A DNA stretch of 64,000 nt from Anaerolineales bacterium (GTDB lineage Bacteria; Chloroflexota; Anaerolineae; Anaerolineales; UBA11858): assembly GCA_028278545.1 (NCBI GenBank), contig JANQED010000120.1, positions 124,001-188,000 of the forward strand, written 5' to 3'. Position numbers and translations under genes: made by a program. The notes under the pieces were generated by a model that saw only the letters and a program-made list of their open reading frames with translations, was not told where the DNA came from and made no database searches. Positions 8,889 through 15,968 of this stretch are shown here, in pieces (positions within the stretch are counted from its first letter, which is position 1; every line of letters starts with the position of its first letter).

Positions 8889-10886
8889 CTACTTTCCTAA
8901 AACCTCCTTGGCCTTCTCGACCACATTTTCTGCTGTGAAGCCGAATTCTTGATAGATCTTCTGATAGGGTGCTGAGGCCCCAAAACGGTCCAGGCCGATC
9001 ACTTCGCCATCCGCTCCCACATAATGCGACCAGGGTAGCGAAACGCCGGTTTCAATGGCCAGGCGCGGGACATCCTCCGGCAGCACGGAGGCGCGATATT
9101 GATCCGGTTGAGCATCGAAAAGCTCCCAACTGGGCATCGATACCACTCGCGCGCCAATGCCTTCGTCGGCTAACTGGGCTTTGGCATTCAAAGCGATCTC
9201 GACCTCGGAACCGGTGGCGATCAGCACGATCTCCGGTGCGATCCACTTCGGATCGGAGAGTACATATGCGCCTTTGGCGAGATCGTTGTCAACTGGGGCG
9301 ATCTGCGGCAAGCCCTGTCGGGTGAGCACTAACGCGGTAGGCCCTTGAGTTCTTTCGAGGGCCACTTTCCAGGCCTGAGAAGTTTCATTCCCGTCCGCCG
9401 GTCGGATGGTCACCAGGTTGGGGATGACCCGTAAAGAGGCCAACTGCTCTACCGGTTGATGTGTGGGGCCATCCTCCCCCAGGCCGATACTGTCATGGGT
9501 GAAAACATAGATGACGGGGAGTTCCATGAGAGCCGCCATGCGGATGGTGGGGCGCAAATAATCGGCGAAGACCAGGAAGGTGCCGCCGTAAGGACGCAGC
9601 CCGTGCAGTGCCAGGCCGTTCATCACCGCGCCCATACCGTGCTCGCGGATGCCGTAATGGATGTAGTCTCCACTAAAATCCCCCGCTGCGACCGGGAACT
9701 GGCTCTTGGCTTTGGTGTTGTTGCTGCCGGTTAGGTCGGCCGAGCCGCCGATCAAGGTGGGGAGTTTAGGAGCGATGGCATCCAGTACCTGGCCTGAAGT
9801 GGCGCGGGTGGCTAAAGGTTTGCTTTCGCTGAAGTCCGGAAAAACGGCTTCCCAGCCGGGGGGCAGTTCGCCGCTAACATAGGCCTCCCACTGTGCCCCC
9901 AGATCGGGATAAGCTTCTCGATAGTTCGAGAGCAGTTCTTGCCATTCTTTCTGCTTCTCTGCTCCCAAGGCGGCTTTTTCTTCGAAACGCGCTTTGGCTT
10001 CGTCTGGGATGTAGAAGTGCGGCTCTGCGGGCCATCCAAAGTGCTCTTTGGTGGCCCTCAGGTTCTCTTCACCCAGCGGTGAGCCGTGGACTTTAGCCGT
10101 ATCCTGCCAGGGGCTGCCCAAGCCGATATGCGTCTTACAGGCGATGATGGTGGGGCGTTCGGTCTCAGCCTGAGCGGCTTGGATGGCTTCGTCGATAGTA
10201 GCCATGTCGTGACCATCGACGCGCAAGGTGTGCCAGCCGTAAGCTGCGAAGCGTGCCAACTGGTCGGTGCTGCTGCTCAGGTCGGTGCTGCCATCGATAG
10301 AGATGTTGTTGTCATCAAAGAAGACAATTAATCTGCTCAAGCCCAGGTGACCGGCCAAAGAGCAGGCCTCGTGGGAAACGCCTTCCATCAGATCGCCATC
10401 GCCAGCCAGCACATAAGTGTAGTGATCCACGATAGGAAAATCGGATTTGTTGAAACGCGCTGCCAACCAGCGTTCAGCCAAAGCCATACCCACGGCGCTG
10501 CTGATCCCCTGTCCCAATGGCCCGGTGGTGACCTCGATGCCAATATCCGGCTCGTACTCAGGGTGGCCGGCAGTGCGGCTGCCCCACTGGCGGAAGTTTT
10601 TGACTTCCTCCAGCGAGAGGGGGTATCCGTTCAAATGCAGCAGGGCATAAAGCAGCGCCGAGCCGTGACCGGCGGAAAGCACGAAGCGGTCGCGGTCTGG
10701 CCAGAGGGGGTCGGCTGGGTTGTTCTTGAGAAAACGCGTCCATAGCACGGTGGCGATGTCAGCAGCGCCTAGCGGTAGGCCAGGGTGTCCGGAATTGGCT
10801 TCCTGCACAGCGTCAGCGGCCAGCATACGCAAGGTCGTGGCGATCAGTTGATCAGTTTCGTCGTAGATAGAGGGGATATTAGTCAT
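8889..10886 (-). CDS. tkt: Transketolase
   Basis: A thiamine-diphosphate enzyme that transfers two-carbon ketol units between sugar phosphates. At 665 residues it has the usual full length. The TPP-binding motif begins with GDGDLMEG, the N-terminal [10 protein letters not shown] substrate loop is present, and the pyrimidine domain carries [12 protein letters not shown] with the catalytic glutamate. The C-terminal domain holds the TGSEVEIAL segment. It is the first gene of the tkt-rpiA-rpe run. A weak promoter candidate lies in the upstream intergenic region. Confidence 0.96.
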   Translation of the reverse strand: MTNIPSIYDETDQLIATTLRMLAADAVQEANSGHPGLPLGAADIATVLWTRFLKNNPADPLWPDRDRFVLSAGHGSALLYALLHLNGYPLSLEEVKNFRQWGSRTAGHPEYEPDIGIEVTTGPLGQGISSAVGMALAERWLAARFNKSDFPIVDHYTYVLAGDGDLMEGVSHEACSLAGHLGLSRLIVFFDDNNISIDGSTDLSSSTDQLARFAAYGWHTLRVDGHDMATIDEAIQAAQAETERPTIIACKTHIGLGSPWQDTAKVHGSPLGEENLRATKEHFGWPAEPHFYIPDEAKARFEEKAALGAEKQKEWQELLSNYREAYPDLGAQWEAYVSGELPPGWEAVFPDFSESKPLATRATSGQVLDAIAPKLPTLIGGSADLTGSNNTKAKSQFPVAAGDFSGDYIHYGIREHGMGAVMNGLALHGLRPYGGTFLVFADYLRPTIRMAALMELPVIYVFTHDSIGLGEDGPTHQPVEQLASLRVIPNLVTIRPADGNETSQAWKVALERTQGPTALVLTRQGLPQIAPVDNDLAKGAYVLSDPKWIAPEIVLIATGSEVEIALNAKAQLADEGIGARVVSMPSWELFDAQPDQYRASVLPEDVPRLAIETGVSLPWSHYVGADGEVIGLDRFGASAPYQKIYQEFGFTAENVVEKAKEVLGK

Positions 10887-11218
10887 GGAGTGCTCTTCTC
10901 TTTTTTGCCGCAGGGACGCGAAGGACGCAGGGGTTTAATTTGCTGTTGCTCTTTGCATTCGGCGGCTCTTTGGTCTATCGCATTGGATGTTTGACTCGAG
11001 TCTATTCTTACCCAGTGTGATTCTAGGGTTCCTTAACGTATGATACCAGAGGATTGATTTTCAGCAACACCCAGGTTAAGGAGAAACGAAAGTTTTTCGT
11101 GTACAATAGTAGTGTGGTCGTGTGAGGTTGACGTCGATGCTCCGCGTTGGAACGACTGGTCAATCGAAATATGAAGAGCAAGCATGAGGGTGTTCCAGCT
11201 AGATAACAGGTTAATCTT
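10887..11218. other. Intergenic region between divergent genes
   Basis: 332 bases without a gene. On the minus strand, TTGCTG (11067-11062) and TATCAT (11045-11040) with a 16-bp spacer form a weak candidate promoter for transketolase, with a leader of about 147 bases. On the plus strand a TACAAT at 11102-11107 could be a -10 box for the next gene, but no good -35 was found. A short G-rich tandem repeat lies close to the transketolase start. No tRNA, small RNA or riboswitch fold was recognised. Confidence 0.4.
10909..10933. repeat. Three degenerate 8-9 bp G-rich tandem units
   Basis: Units CGCAGGGA, CGCGAAGGA and CGCAGGGG follow each other directly, just upstream of the transketolase start. 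They resemble in style the heptamer arrays at other gene borders in the window. Confidence 0.4.
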
Positions 11219-11680
11219 GTGAAAACCAAAGACTATGTTCTCATCGATATGGCTGAGACCAGCATCAAAGCCCTGGGTGCTACGGTGTGTATCGTCTCAC
11301 TCGGTGAAGGCGAGAATGCTAACTTCGCCATTCAAGCGGCAAGCCCGATAAAGCGGCGTGAACGCTTGGTGCTAGATTTAGCGCCTCACGCTCTCTATCG
11401 TGTGTTCAAGAGAGAAGGGGTTGCTGATTTTTCGTACCAGCCTGACATTGTCCGCGATGTTGATCTCCTGCGGTTCATAGAGCGCGATTTGGGTTTGCTC
11501 AAACCGCTCCAATCAGCATTGCAGGTGCCGTTGGACGTCGATCAAAGGATTCTGGGATATCTAGTTTTTTGTGAGATGCGCAACTGGGGACGGGCTCCGT
11601 TCACCAAAGAGAAGATCGAGCGAGCCGTAGATAGGGCGAGTAAGGTCTCGGATTATTTGGAGAGGAAGCACGCTCAATAG
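11219..11680 (+). CDS. Small GAF-like protein, function unknown
   Basis: 153 residues, cytoplasmic, starting at a GTG with no clear ribosome site. The middle has basic RRER and KREG patches. The C-terminal third (LGYLVFCEMRNWGRAPFTKEKIERAVDRASKV) reads like the last strands and helix of a GAF domain, where a phrase such as 'it is safe to speak of a five-percent identity' is not warranted, so the assignment rests on pattern alone. It lies 12 bp before a lipoprotein gene on the same strand. It could be a small ligand-sensing partner; the start codon and function are both uncertain. Confidence 0.45.
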   Translation: MKTKDYVLIDMAETSIKALGATVCIVSLGEGENANFAIQAASPIKRRERLVLDLAPHALYRVFKREGVADFSYQPDIVRDVDLLRFIERDLGLLKPLQSALQVPLDVDQRILGYLVFCEMRNWGRAPFTKEKIERAVDRASKVSDYLERKHAQ

Positions 11681-11692
11681 AGGTTGGTATAC

Positions 11693-12580
11693 ATGAGGAA
11701 AGCGATATTTTGGATCATCTTCGTTGTGTCAATTTTGGCCAGCGGTTGTATATCGCCTACAGCCGAGATCATCGTTCCAACCGCTACAGAAACGGCCATA
11801 ATACCCACTGAAACGATGCCGCCGCCTACCGCCACTCAAGAACTGGCAACATCAACCAATATTCCTCCCACCCCCAGACCCACAATAACGTTGACATCTC
11901 CGCCACCAACGCCTTGGCCGACGCATACCAGACCGATGCCAATTGCATATTTCATTGGCTTCCGCACTGATAGGCCGCCTTTTGATGATGTCCTGGTACG
12001 GCGAGCTTTTGCTCAGGCAATTGATCGCCGGAAGTTGGCGGACGATATGTGGGTGAATGGTTCACAGCCGGCAACTTCATTGGTGCCCCCGCAAATATGG
12101 CCGGATGGGCGTTCGTGGTATCGCGAAATTGGTTTGTACACCGACTCGACTGCGAATGAGCCAGTTGAAGCAGTTGAGATGGAGTGGGACGGCATTATTC
12201 GTGTTTCGATCCCTGAAGGCACAGAGAGAATGGGGCAGTTGCTGAGGGAGCAATGGCAAGTGCGCCTGGGAATTGTGGTTGATATCGAGGTTTTTGACAG
12301 CGATCAGTATGATTTGTTGATCGACTCGGATGATTCACAAATGTACTTTCACGGCTGGTATGCCGATTATGCCAGCCCATATAATTTCTTGGGTGATGCG
12401 ATTGCCTACAATGCGCAGTGGCTCAAATGGTCAAATGAAGAATATGACCGGCTTATCGAAGTAGCCTTTTCAGAGACCGATGTGGATCAACAAATCGATT
12501 TGTATGTCCAGGCCGAGCGAATTCTCTGTGAAGAGGACGCGGTGATCGCCCCTTTGTTTCACGATTTGTTTTATCCATGA
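11693..12580 (+). CDS. Reduced family-5 solute-binding lipoprotein
   Basis: A 295-residue lipoprotein. Residues 1-18 form a signal peptide ending at a lipobox with Cys19, followed by a Pro/Thr-rich linker to about residue 80. The rest resembles pieces of peptide/nickel ABC-transporter binding proteins (SBP_bac_5): FDDVLVRRAFAQAIDR, which is the conserved C-lobe start, and the terminal WSNEEYDRLIEVA and LYVQAERILCEEDAVIAPLF blocks. Typical family members exceed 500 residues; the N-lobe is missing and the remainder is about 220 residues, so it may be a decayed or specialised sensor rather than a transporter subunit. No permease or ATPase genes are near. I chose ATG 11693 over TTG 11684 because GAGG lies 9 bases before it. 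Confidence 0.7.
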   Translation: MRKAIFWIIFVVSILASGCISPTAEIIVPTATETAIIPTETMPPPTATQELATSTNIPPTPRPTITLTSPPPTPWPTHTRPMPIAYFIGFRTDRPPFDDVLVRRAFAQAIDRRKLADDMWVNGSQPATSLVPPQIWPDGRSWYREIGLYTDSTANEPVEAVEMEWDGIIRVSIPEGTERMGQLLREQWQVRLGIVVDIEVFDSDQYDLLIDSDDSQMYFHGWYADYASPYNFLGDAIAYNAQWLKWSNEEYDRLIEVAFSETDVDQQIDLYVQAERILCEEDAVIAPLFHDLFYP

Positions 12581-12643
12581 ATTTGTTGAAGAACAAAACG
12601 CGTAGACGCTAGAATGGAAAGTCGTCCGGAAAACGTCTTGTAA

Positions 12644-12676
12644 AGAACCCCGATTTCTCGAAAAAATCGGGGTTCT
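12644..12676. terminator. Hairpin terminator between convergent genes
   Basis: A perfect 13-bp stem (12644-12656 with 12664-12676) has a 7-base loop. It lies between the lipoprotein gene (plus) and the triheme cytochrome gene (minus). The flanking T run is weak. Confidence 0.65.
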
Positions 12677-12705
12677 GGCTTTCTATCGGGCAGCATTCGC
12701 TGTCT

Positions 12706-13851
12706 CTAGGGCTGCCAACCTCTTAAGAAAGCGACCACATTGGCGATCTCTTCCTCGGTCAGACGGCCCTCGAAGCTGGCCATGGCGGTGCCTGAGCGGC
12801 CTTCTAGGATGAATTGGACTATTTCAGCGTTGAGCGTCTCCTGGATGTAGGTGCTGGGCTGCATGGCCGGGCCGATGCCGCCTTCACCTTGTGCGCCATG
12901 GCAGGGCAAGCAGTAAGTACTGTAAACCTCGCTGCCTGCAACCGGATCGCCCAAGGGCCATTGTTCTTGCAGGGCGGTCAGGGTGGCCAGCGCGCCGGCA
13001 TCATCTTCGTCGAGCAGTTGGGCGGCCGCGTTGCGCAGCACTTCAGCGCCCGTTCCTTCTGCAACAGATAGCGCGCGCGAGACGTGCAGCGCCGCGCTGT
13101 CGGGGTCACCTTCTTCCAGCGAGAAGATCGCTGAGCCGATCAGCTCTGTGACTGAAAAAGCTGCTTCTACGGTCACACCTTCGCGCCAGGCGTCTACCAA
13201 GGCGATCAGGTCTTCGATTTGATTGGGGGATAGCACCGTTCCCCAGGTGGGCATACCCTTGGCGGGGCGTCCGTTGGCGATGGTCGAGCGGTACCAGTTG
13301 TTGTCCAGAGATGCCAGCCGCAGGGTGTCGTTGATCGCTGGCGCTTCGTCGCCTCCCAGCCCGTCCTCTCCGTGGCAGACCGCGCAGGTGGTCTCGAAGA
13401 GCAGCGCGCCCCGGGCCGAGTCTGGCTCGAAGGCCACCGGCTCGATCTCGGGTGCGTTGGGTTCCCAGGCTCGAATGAAGGCCACCACGTCCTTGATGTC
13501 TTCATCGGTCAGCGGGCCGCCGAAATCAACGCTCCAGGCGGGCATCTGTGTGCTGGGTATGCCTGAGCGGGTCACTGAGAAGAGGATGTCGTCCAGGGTA
13601 TTCTTGAGTAAATTCTTGTCGTTCAGAACTGTGCCGACGCCACCCTCGCCGTCCGCGCCATGGCAGGAGACGCATTGTTCAGTGTAGATCACCCGGCCGC
13701 GCTGCACACGTTCTTTGGCGAAATCTTCTGCCGCGTGGGTCAGGCGTGCCGCTTCGCCGAACCAGTAGAAGGAGAATCCGAGGATAACTAGCAGGGTCAA
13801 TGCCAAGCCGATGATCACATAACGTTCGTAGTTGGGTTCGCTTTTGTTCAT
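12706..13851 (-). CDS. Membrane-anchored triheme cytochrome c
   Basis: A 381-residue protein with one N-terminal membrane helix (about 11-31) and three class I cytochrome c domains outside the membrane. Heme-binding CxxCH motifs are at C60-H64, C156-H160 and C314-H318, each followed by a GADGEGG-like loop. Between domains two and three lies an alanine-rich helical insertion of about 75 residues (225-300) that resembles a TPR-like segment. It is the last gene of the run that includes the Rieske protein and split cytochrome b, so it probably takes electrons from that complex, in place of cytochrome c1 or f. Ribosome site GAGAGGG precedes the ATG. Confidence 0.9.
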   Translation of the reverse strand: MNKSEPNYERYVIIGLALTLLVILGFSFYWFGEAARLTHAAEDFAKERVQRGRVIYTEQCVSCHGADGEGGVGTVLNDKNLLKNTLDDILFSVTRSGIPSTQMPAWSVDFGGPLTDEDIKDVVAFIRAWEPNAPEIEPVAFEPDSARGALLFETTCAVCHGEDGLGGDEAPAINDTLRLASLDNNWYRSTIANGRPAKGMPTWGTVLSPNQIEDLIALVDAWREGVTVEAAFSVTELIGSAIFSLEEGDPDSAALHVSRALSVAEGTGAEVLRNAAAQLLDEDDAGALATLTALQEQWPLGDPVAGSEVYSTYCLPCHGAQGEGGIGPAMQPSTYIQETLNAEIVQFILEGRSGTAMASFEGRLTEEEIANVVAFLRGWQP

Positions 13852-13861
13852 GGTTCCCTCT

Positions 13862-14341
13862 CTAGGCTCCGGTTATGTGAGTTGGGTCGTGTTTGCTGCG
13901 CTGGGTGGGTTTGCCGGTGTCCACCCAGACTTCACCACTTTTGATCTCCACAGGGAAGTAGTCCAAAGGTCGGGGAGCGGGACCACCCAAAACCTCGCCG
14001 TGGATATCGAACTCTGAGCCGTGGCAGGGGCAATGGAATATGCCTTCCTCCTCGATCCAGGGCACCGCGCATCCCAGGTGGGGACATTTCTGCCACAGGG
14101 CCAGGATGCCGTTTGGTGTGCGGGCGATATAGAATCGTCCTGCCAGGATGCGGTTGACGCTGTCGATGGTGAACTCTTCGATCTTGCCGGCGTATACCAA
14201 TCCTCCAAAGCCGCCGGTCGCGACGGGTTGGATGAACTTCAAAAGCGCGACTACTATTTGGGCGAAGATCAGGCCCAACGAGCCTCCCCAGGCAATGCCC
14301 AGGAACTGGCGGCGAGAGAGCTTAGATTTTTTCTCTGTCAT
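13862..14341 (-). CDS. Rieske [2Fe-2S] protein of a bc/b6f-type complex
   Basis: The 159-residue protein begins with a twin-arginine-like KLSRRQFLG segment and a membrane helix, then a Rieske fold. In numbering from the upstream ATG at 14359, cluster ligands are C92 and H94 (CPHLGC) and C110 and H113 (CPCHGS); the two extra cysteines (C97, C112) form the usual disulfide. That is the pattern of a high-potential Rieske centre which oxidises quinol. I chose ATG 14341, 10 bases after GGAGGT, rather than 14359, whose ribosome site is too close. It sits between subunit IV-like cytochrome b and the triheme cytochrome c. Confidence 0.93.
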   Translation of the reverse strand: MTEKKSKLSRRQFLGIAWGGSLGLIFAQIVVALLKFIQPVATGGFGGLVYAGKIEEFTIDSVNRILAGRFYIARTPNGILALWQKCPHLGCAVPWIEEEGIFHCPCHGSEFDIHGEVLGGPAPRPLDYFPVEIKSGEVWVDTGKPTQRSKHDPTHITGA

Positions 14342-14363
14342 GGCGTTAGCTACCTCCATCCAC

Positions 14364-15131
14364 CTATAAGTTATCCCAGGGGCTGTAATCCCCTGGCATA
14401 TTCCAGGGCCAATAGAGCTCGAAGCCCGGCCCGCGGAACAAGAATCCCGCCAGTGTGAAGACGATGGCGCTGAAGAAAAGCACCGTAAACAGGGTCATCA
14501 CCACTTCGCGAGCGGTTGGTTGGGTACGCCACAGCACCATCAGCGGCAGGATCACGATCGCCCCCATGATCAACGCCGGGATGATCGCTTGCAGCAGGAA
14601 GTCGGGCAGTTGACCGCGCAACATTTCCCGCAGGGGGAAAGTGGTGTCCAGGTAAATATACAAGGGCATCACCACCAGAATATAGACGGCGGTGTAAAGC
14701 GTGATGCGTTTTCCGCGTTTGGATGTGAACCAGACCCCGGAGCCTGTGCGCGAATTGTCGATGTAGGGGATGGCGATGACGAATAATACCATCAGGGTGG
14801 GCATCAGGACGGCCATCAGGGTTGGGTGCCCGTGTTCGAGCATTTCCTGCAGGCCCATGAAATACCAGGGAGCTTTGGCCGGGTCGGTGGTGGTGTTGGG
14901 GTTGGCGATCTCCTCCAAGGGCGCGTTGACGAACAGCGACATCAGTAGCAGCAGCGCAACCACCCCTAGTGTCAAAAGCAATTCCAGCAGGGCCACCACC
15001 GGAAAGGAGAAGATGGTATCGTCTGGTCCGTGATCGACCATAGTGGTAGGCGCCTTAACCAATTCGACCAGGGAGTAGGTCTTTGTGCTGTCTTTCGAAA
15101 AGCTTTCGGGCTTTGTATTTGTGTCAGTCAT
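14364..15131 (-). CDS. Cytochrome b C-terminal part (subunit IV-like)
   Basis: A 255-residue integral membrane protein carrying the C-terminal half of cytochrome b. The family signature NPNTTTDPAKAPWYF followed by MGLQEMLEHGHP marks the start of the quinol-site region (a PEWY-type motif appears as PWYF). About six hydrophobic helices are visible, more than the three of chloroplast subunit IV, so extra helices have been added at the C-terminus. I chose ATG 15131 because GAGGA lies about 7 bases before it; the upstream ATG at 15185 lies inside the preceding gene. It begins 10 bp after the cytochrome b N-terminal gene ends. Confidence 0.88.
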   Translation of the reverse strand: MTDTNTKPESFSKDSTKTYSLVELVKAPTTMVDHGPDDTIFSFPVVALLELLLTLGVVALLLLMSLFVNAPLEEIANPNTTTDPAKAPWYFMGLQEMLEHGHPTLMAVLMPTLMVLFVIAIPYIDNSRTGSGVWFTSKRGKRITLYTAVYILVVMPLYIYLDTTFPLREMLRGQLPDFLLQAIIPALIMGAIVILPLMVLWRTQPTAREVVMTLFTVLFFSAIVFTLAGFLFRGPGFELYWPWNMPGDYSPWDNL

Positions 15132-15140
15132 ATCAGCTTC

Positions 15141-15175
15141 CTCACTCCTCACTCTTAGCCCCTGACTCTTCACTC
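15141..15175. repeat. Heptamer tandem array, CTCACTC type
   Basis: Five consecutive 7-bp units: CTCACTC twice, then TTAGCCC, CTGACTC and TTCACTC. The array spans the 3' end and stop codon of the cytochrome b gene, so its reverse complement encodes the acidic Glu/Ser-rich tail of that protein. Confidence 0.6.
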
Positions 15176-15900
15176 TCCTCTGCATCCTGGGCTGCGAGAC
15201 CGCCGTCTTTGCGCACCCGCCACATGTGCAAGGAAGTGATCAGCAGGATCGCTCCCGGGATCAGCATCACGTGCAGAGCATAGAAGCGGGTCAGGGCTTC
15301 CTGTCCGACTTCGGGGCCGCCCAGCAGGATGGACTTGATCGCCGCCCCCATCAGGGGCTCGTATCCCGCTACGCTGGTGCCAACGGTGATGGCCCAGTAG
15401 GCCAATTGATCCCAGGGCAGCAGGTAGCCGGTAAAGCTGGCGCCCAGGGTCAGGATCAGCAGCACCACGCCGACCACCCAGTTGAACTCACGCGGCGGCT
15501 TGTACGCCCCGGTGTAGAAGACCCGCGCCATGTGCAGTACCACGGAGATCACCATCAGGTGTGCTCCCCAGCGGTGCATATTACGCAGGAGCTGCCCAAA
15601 GGGGACTTGGGTTTGTAGGATGGTGATATAACCATAAGCCCGTTCGACGGTGGGGGCGTAATAGAACATCAACAGCAGCCCGGTGATGCTCAGCACGCCG
15701 AAGACGATGGCCGAGATCAAACCCAGCCCCAGTGAGTATTTGGCGCTCAAACTCTTGCGGCTGACCTTGACCGGGTGCAGGTGAAAGAAGACATTGGTGG
15801 TCATCACCAACGAGCGGTCAAGGGGGTTATCTGGCCAGCCATGCCGGAAGAACGACCGCCAGACCCGCGAGTTCGTTATAAAATCAATCAATCGTTGCAT
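15142..15900 (-). CDS. Cytochrome b N-terminal part (b6-like)
   Basis: A 252-residue membrane protein with four helices binding two b hemes. Axial histidine pairs are H109/H123 in the second helix and H210/H225 in the fourth; the 14-residue gap in the second pair is the b6/Firmicutes-type spacing. GASFTGYLLPWDQLAYW is the classic Qo-side motif. Together with the next gene it makes a split cytochrome b as in b6f-type complexes. Its acidic C-terminal tail (EESEESGAKSEE) is encoded by a heptamer repeat array and is probably not functional. The start is preceded by GAGGAGAAACC. Confidence 0.93.
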   Translation of the reverse strand: MQRLIDFITNSRVWRSFFRHGWPDNPLDRSLVMTTNVFFHLHPVKVSRKSLSAKYSLGLGLISAIVFGVLSITGLLLMFYYAPTVERAYGYITILQTQVPFGQLLRNMHRWGAHLMVISVVLHMARVFYTGAYKPPREFNWVVGVVLLILTLGASFTGYLLPWDQLAYWAITVGTSVAGYEPLMGAAIKSILLGGPEVGQEALTRFYALHVMLIPGAILLITSLHMWRVRKDGGLAAQDAEESEESGAKSEE

Positions 15901-15912
15901 GGTTTCTCCTCA

Positions 15913-15968
15913 AATTTCCAATGTCCAACTTCCAATATCTAATATCCAAATTCCAGCCTCTAGTCTCC
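15913..15968. repeat. Heptamer tandem array, AANNTCC type
   Basis: Eight in-register 7-bp units that fit AANNTCC, degrading at the right-hand end. They fill the gap between the cytochrome b gene and the FAD/Fe-S oxidoreductase gene and overlap the latter's stop codon. The same family occurs again inside a coding sequence at 39067-39122. Confidence 0.75.

Noticed and set aside
10887..11218. tRNA or riboswitch in the gap.
   Set aside because: No cloverleaf with a T-arm consensus and no conserved riboswitch core could be found by eye.
15913..15968. Possible CRISPR array.
   Set aside because: Units are 7 bp with no spacers of constant length, and there are no cas genes.
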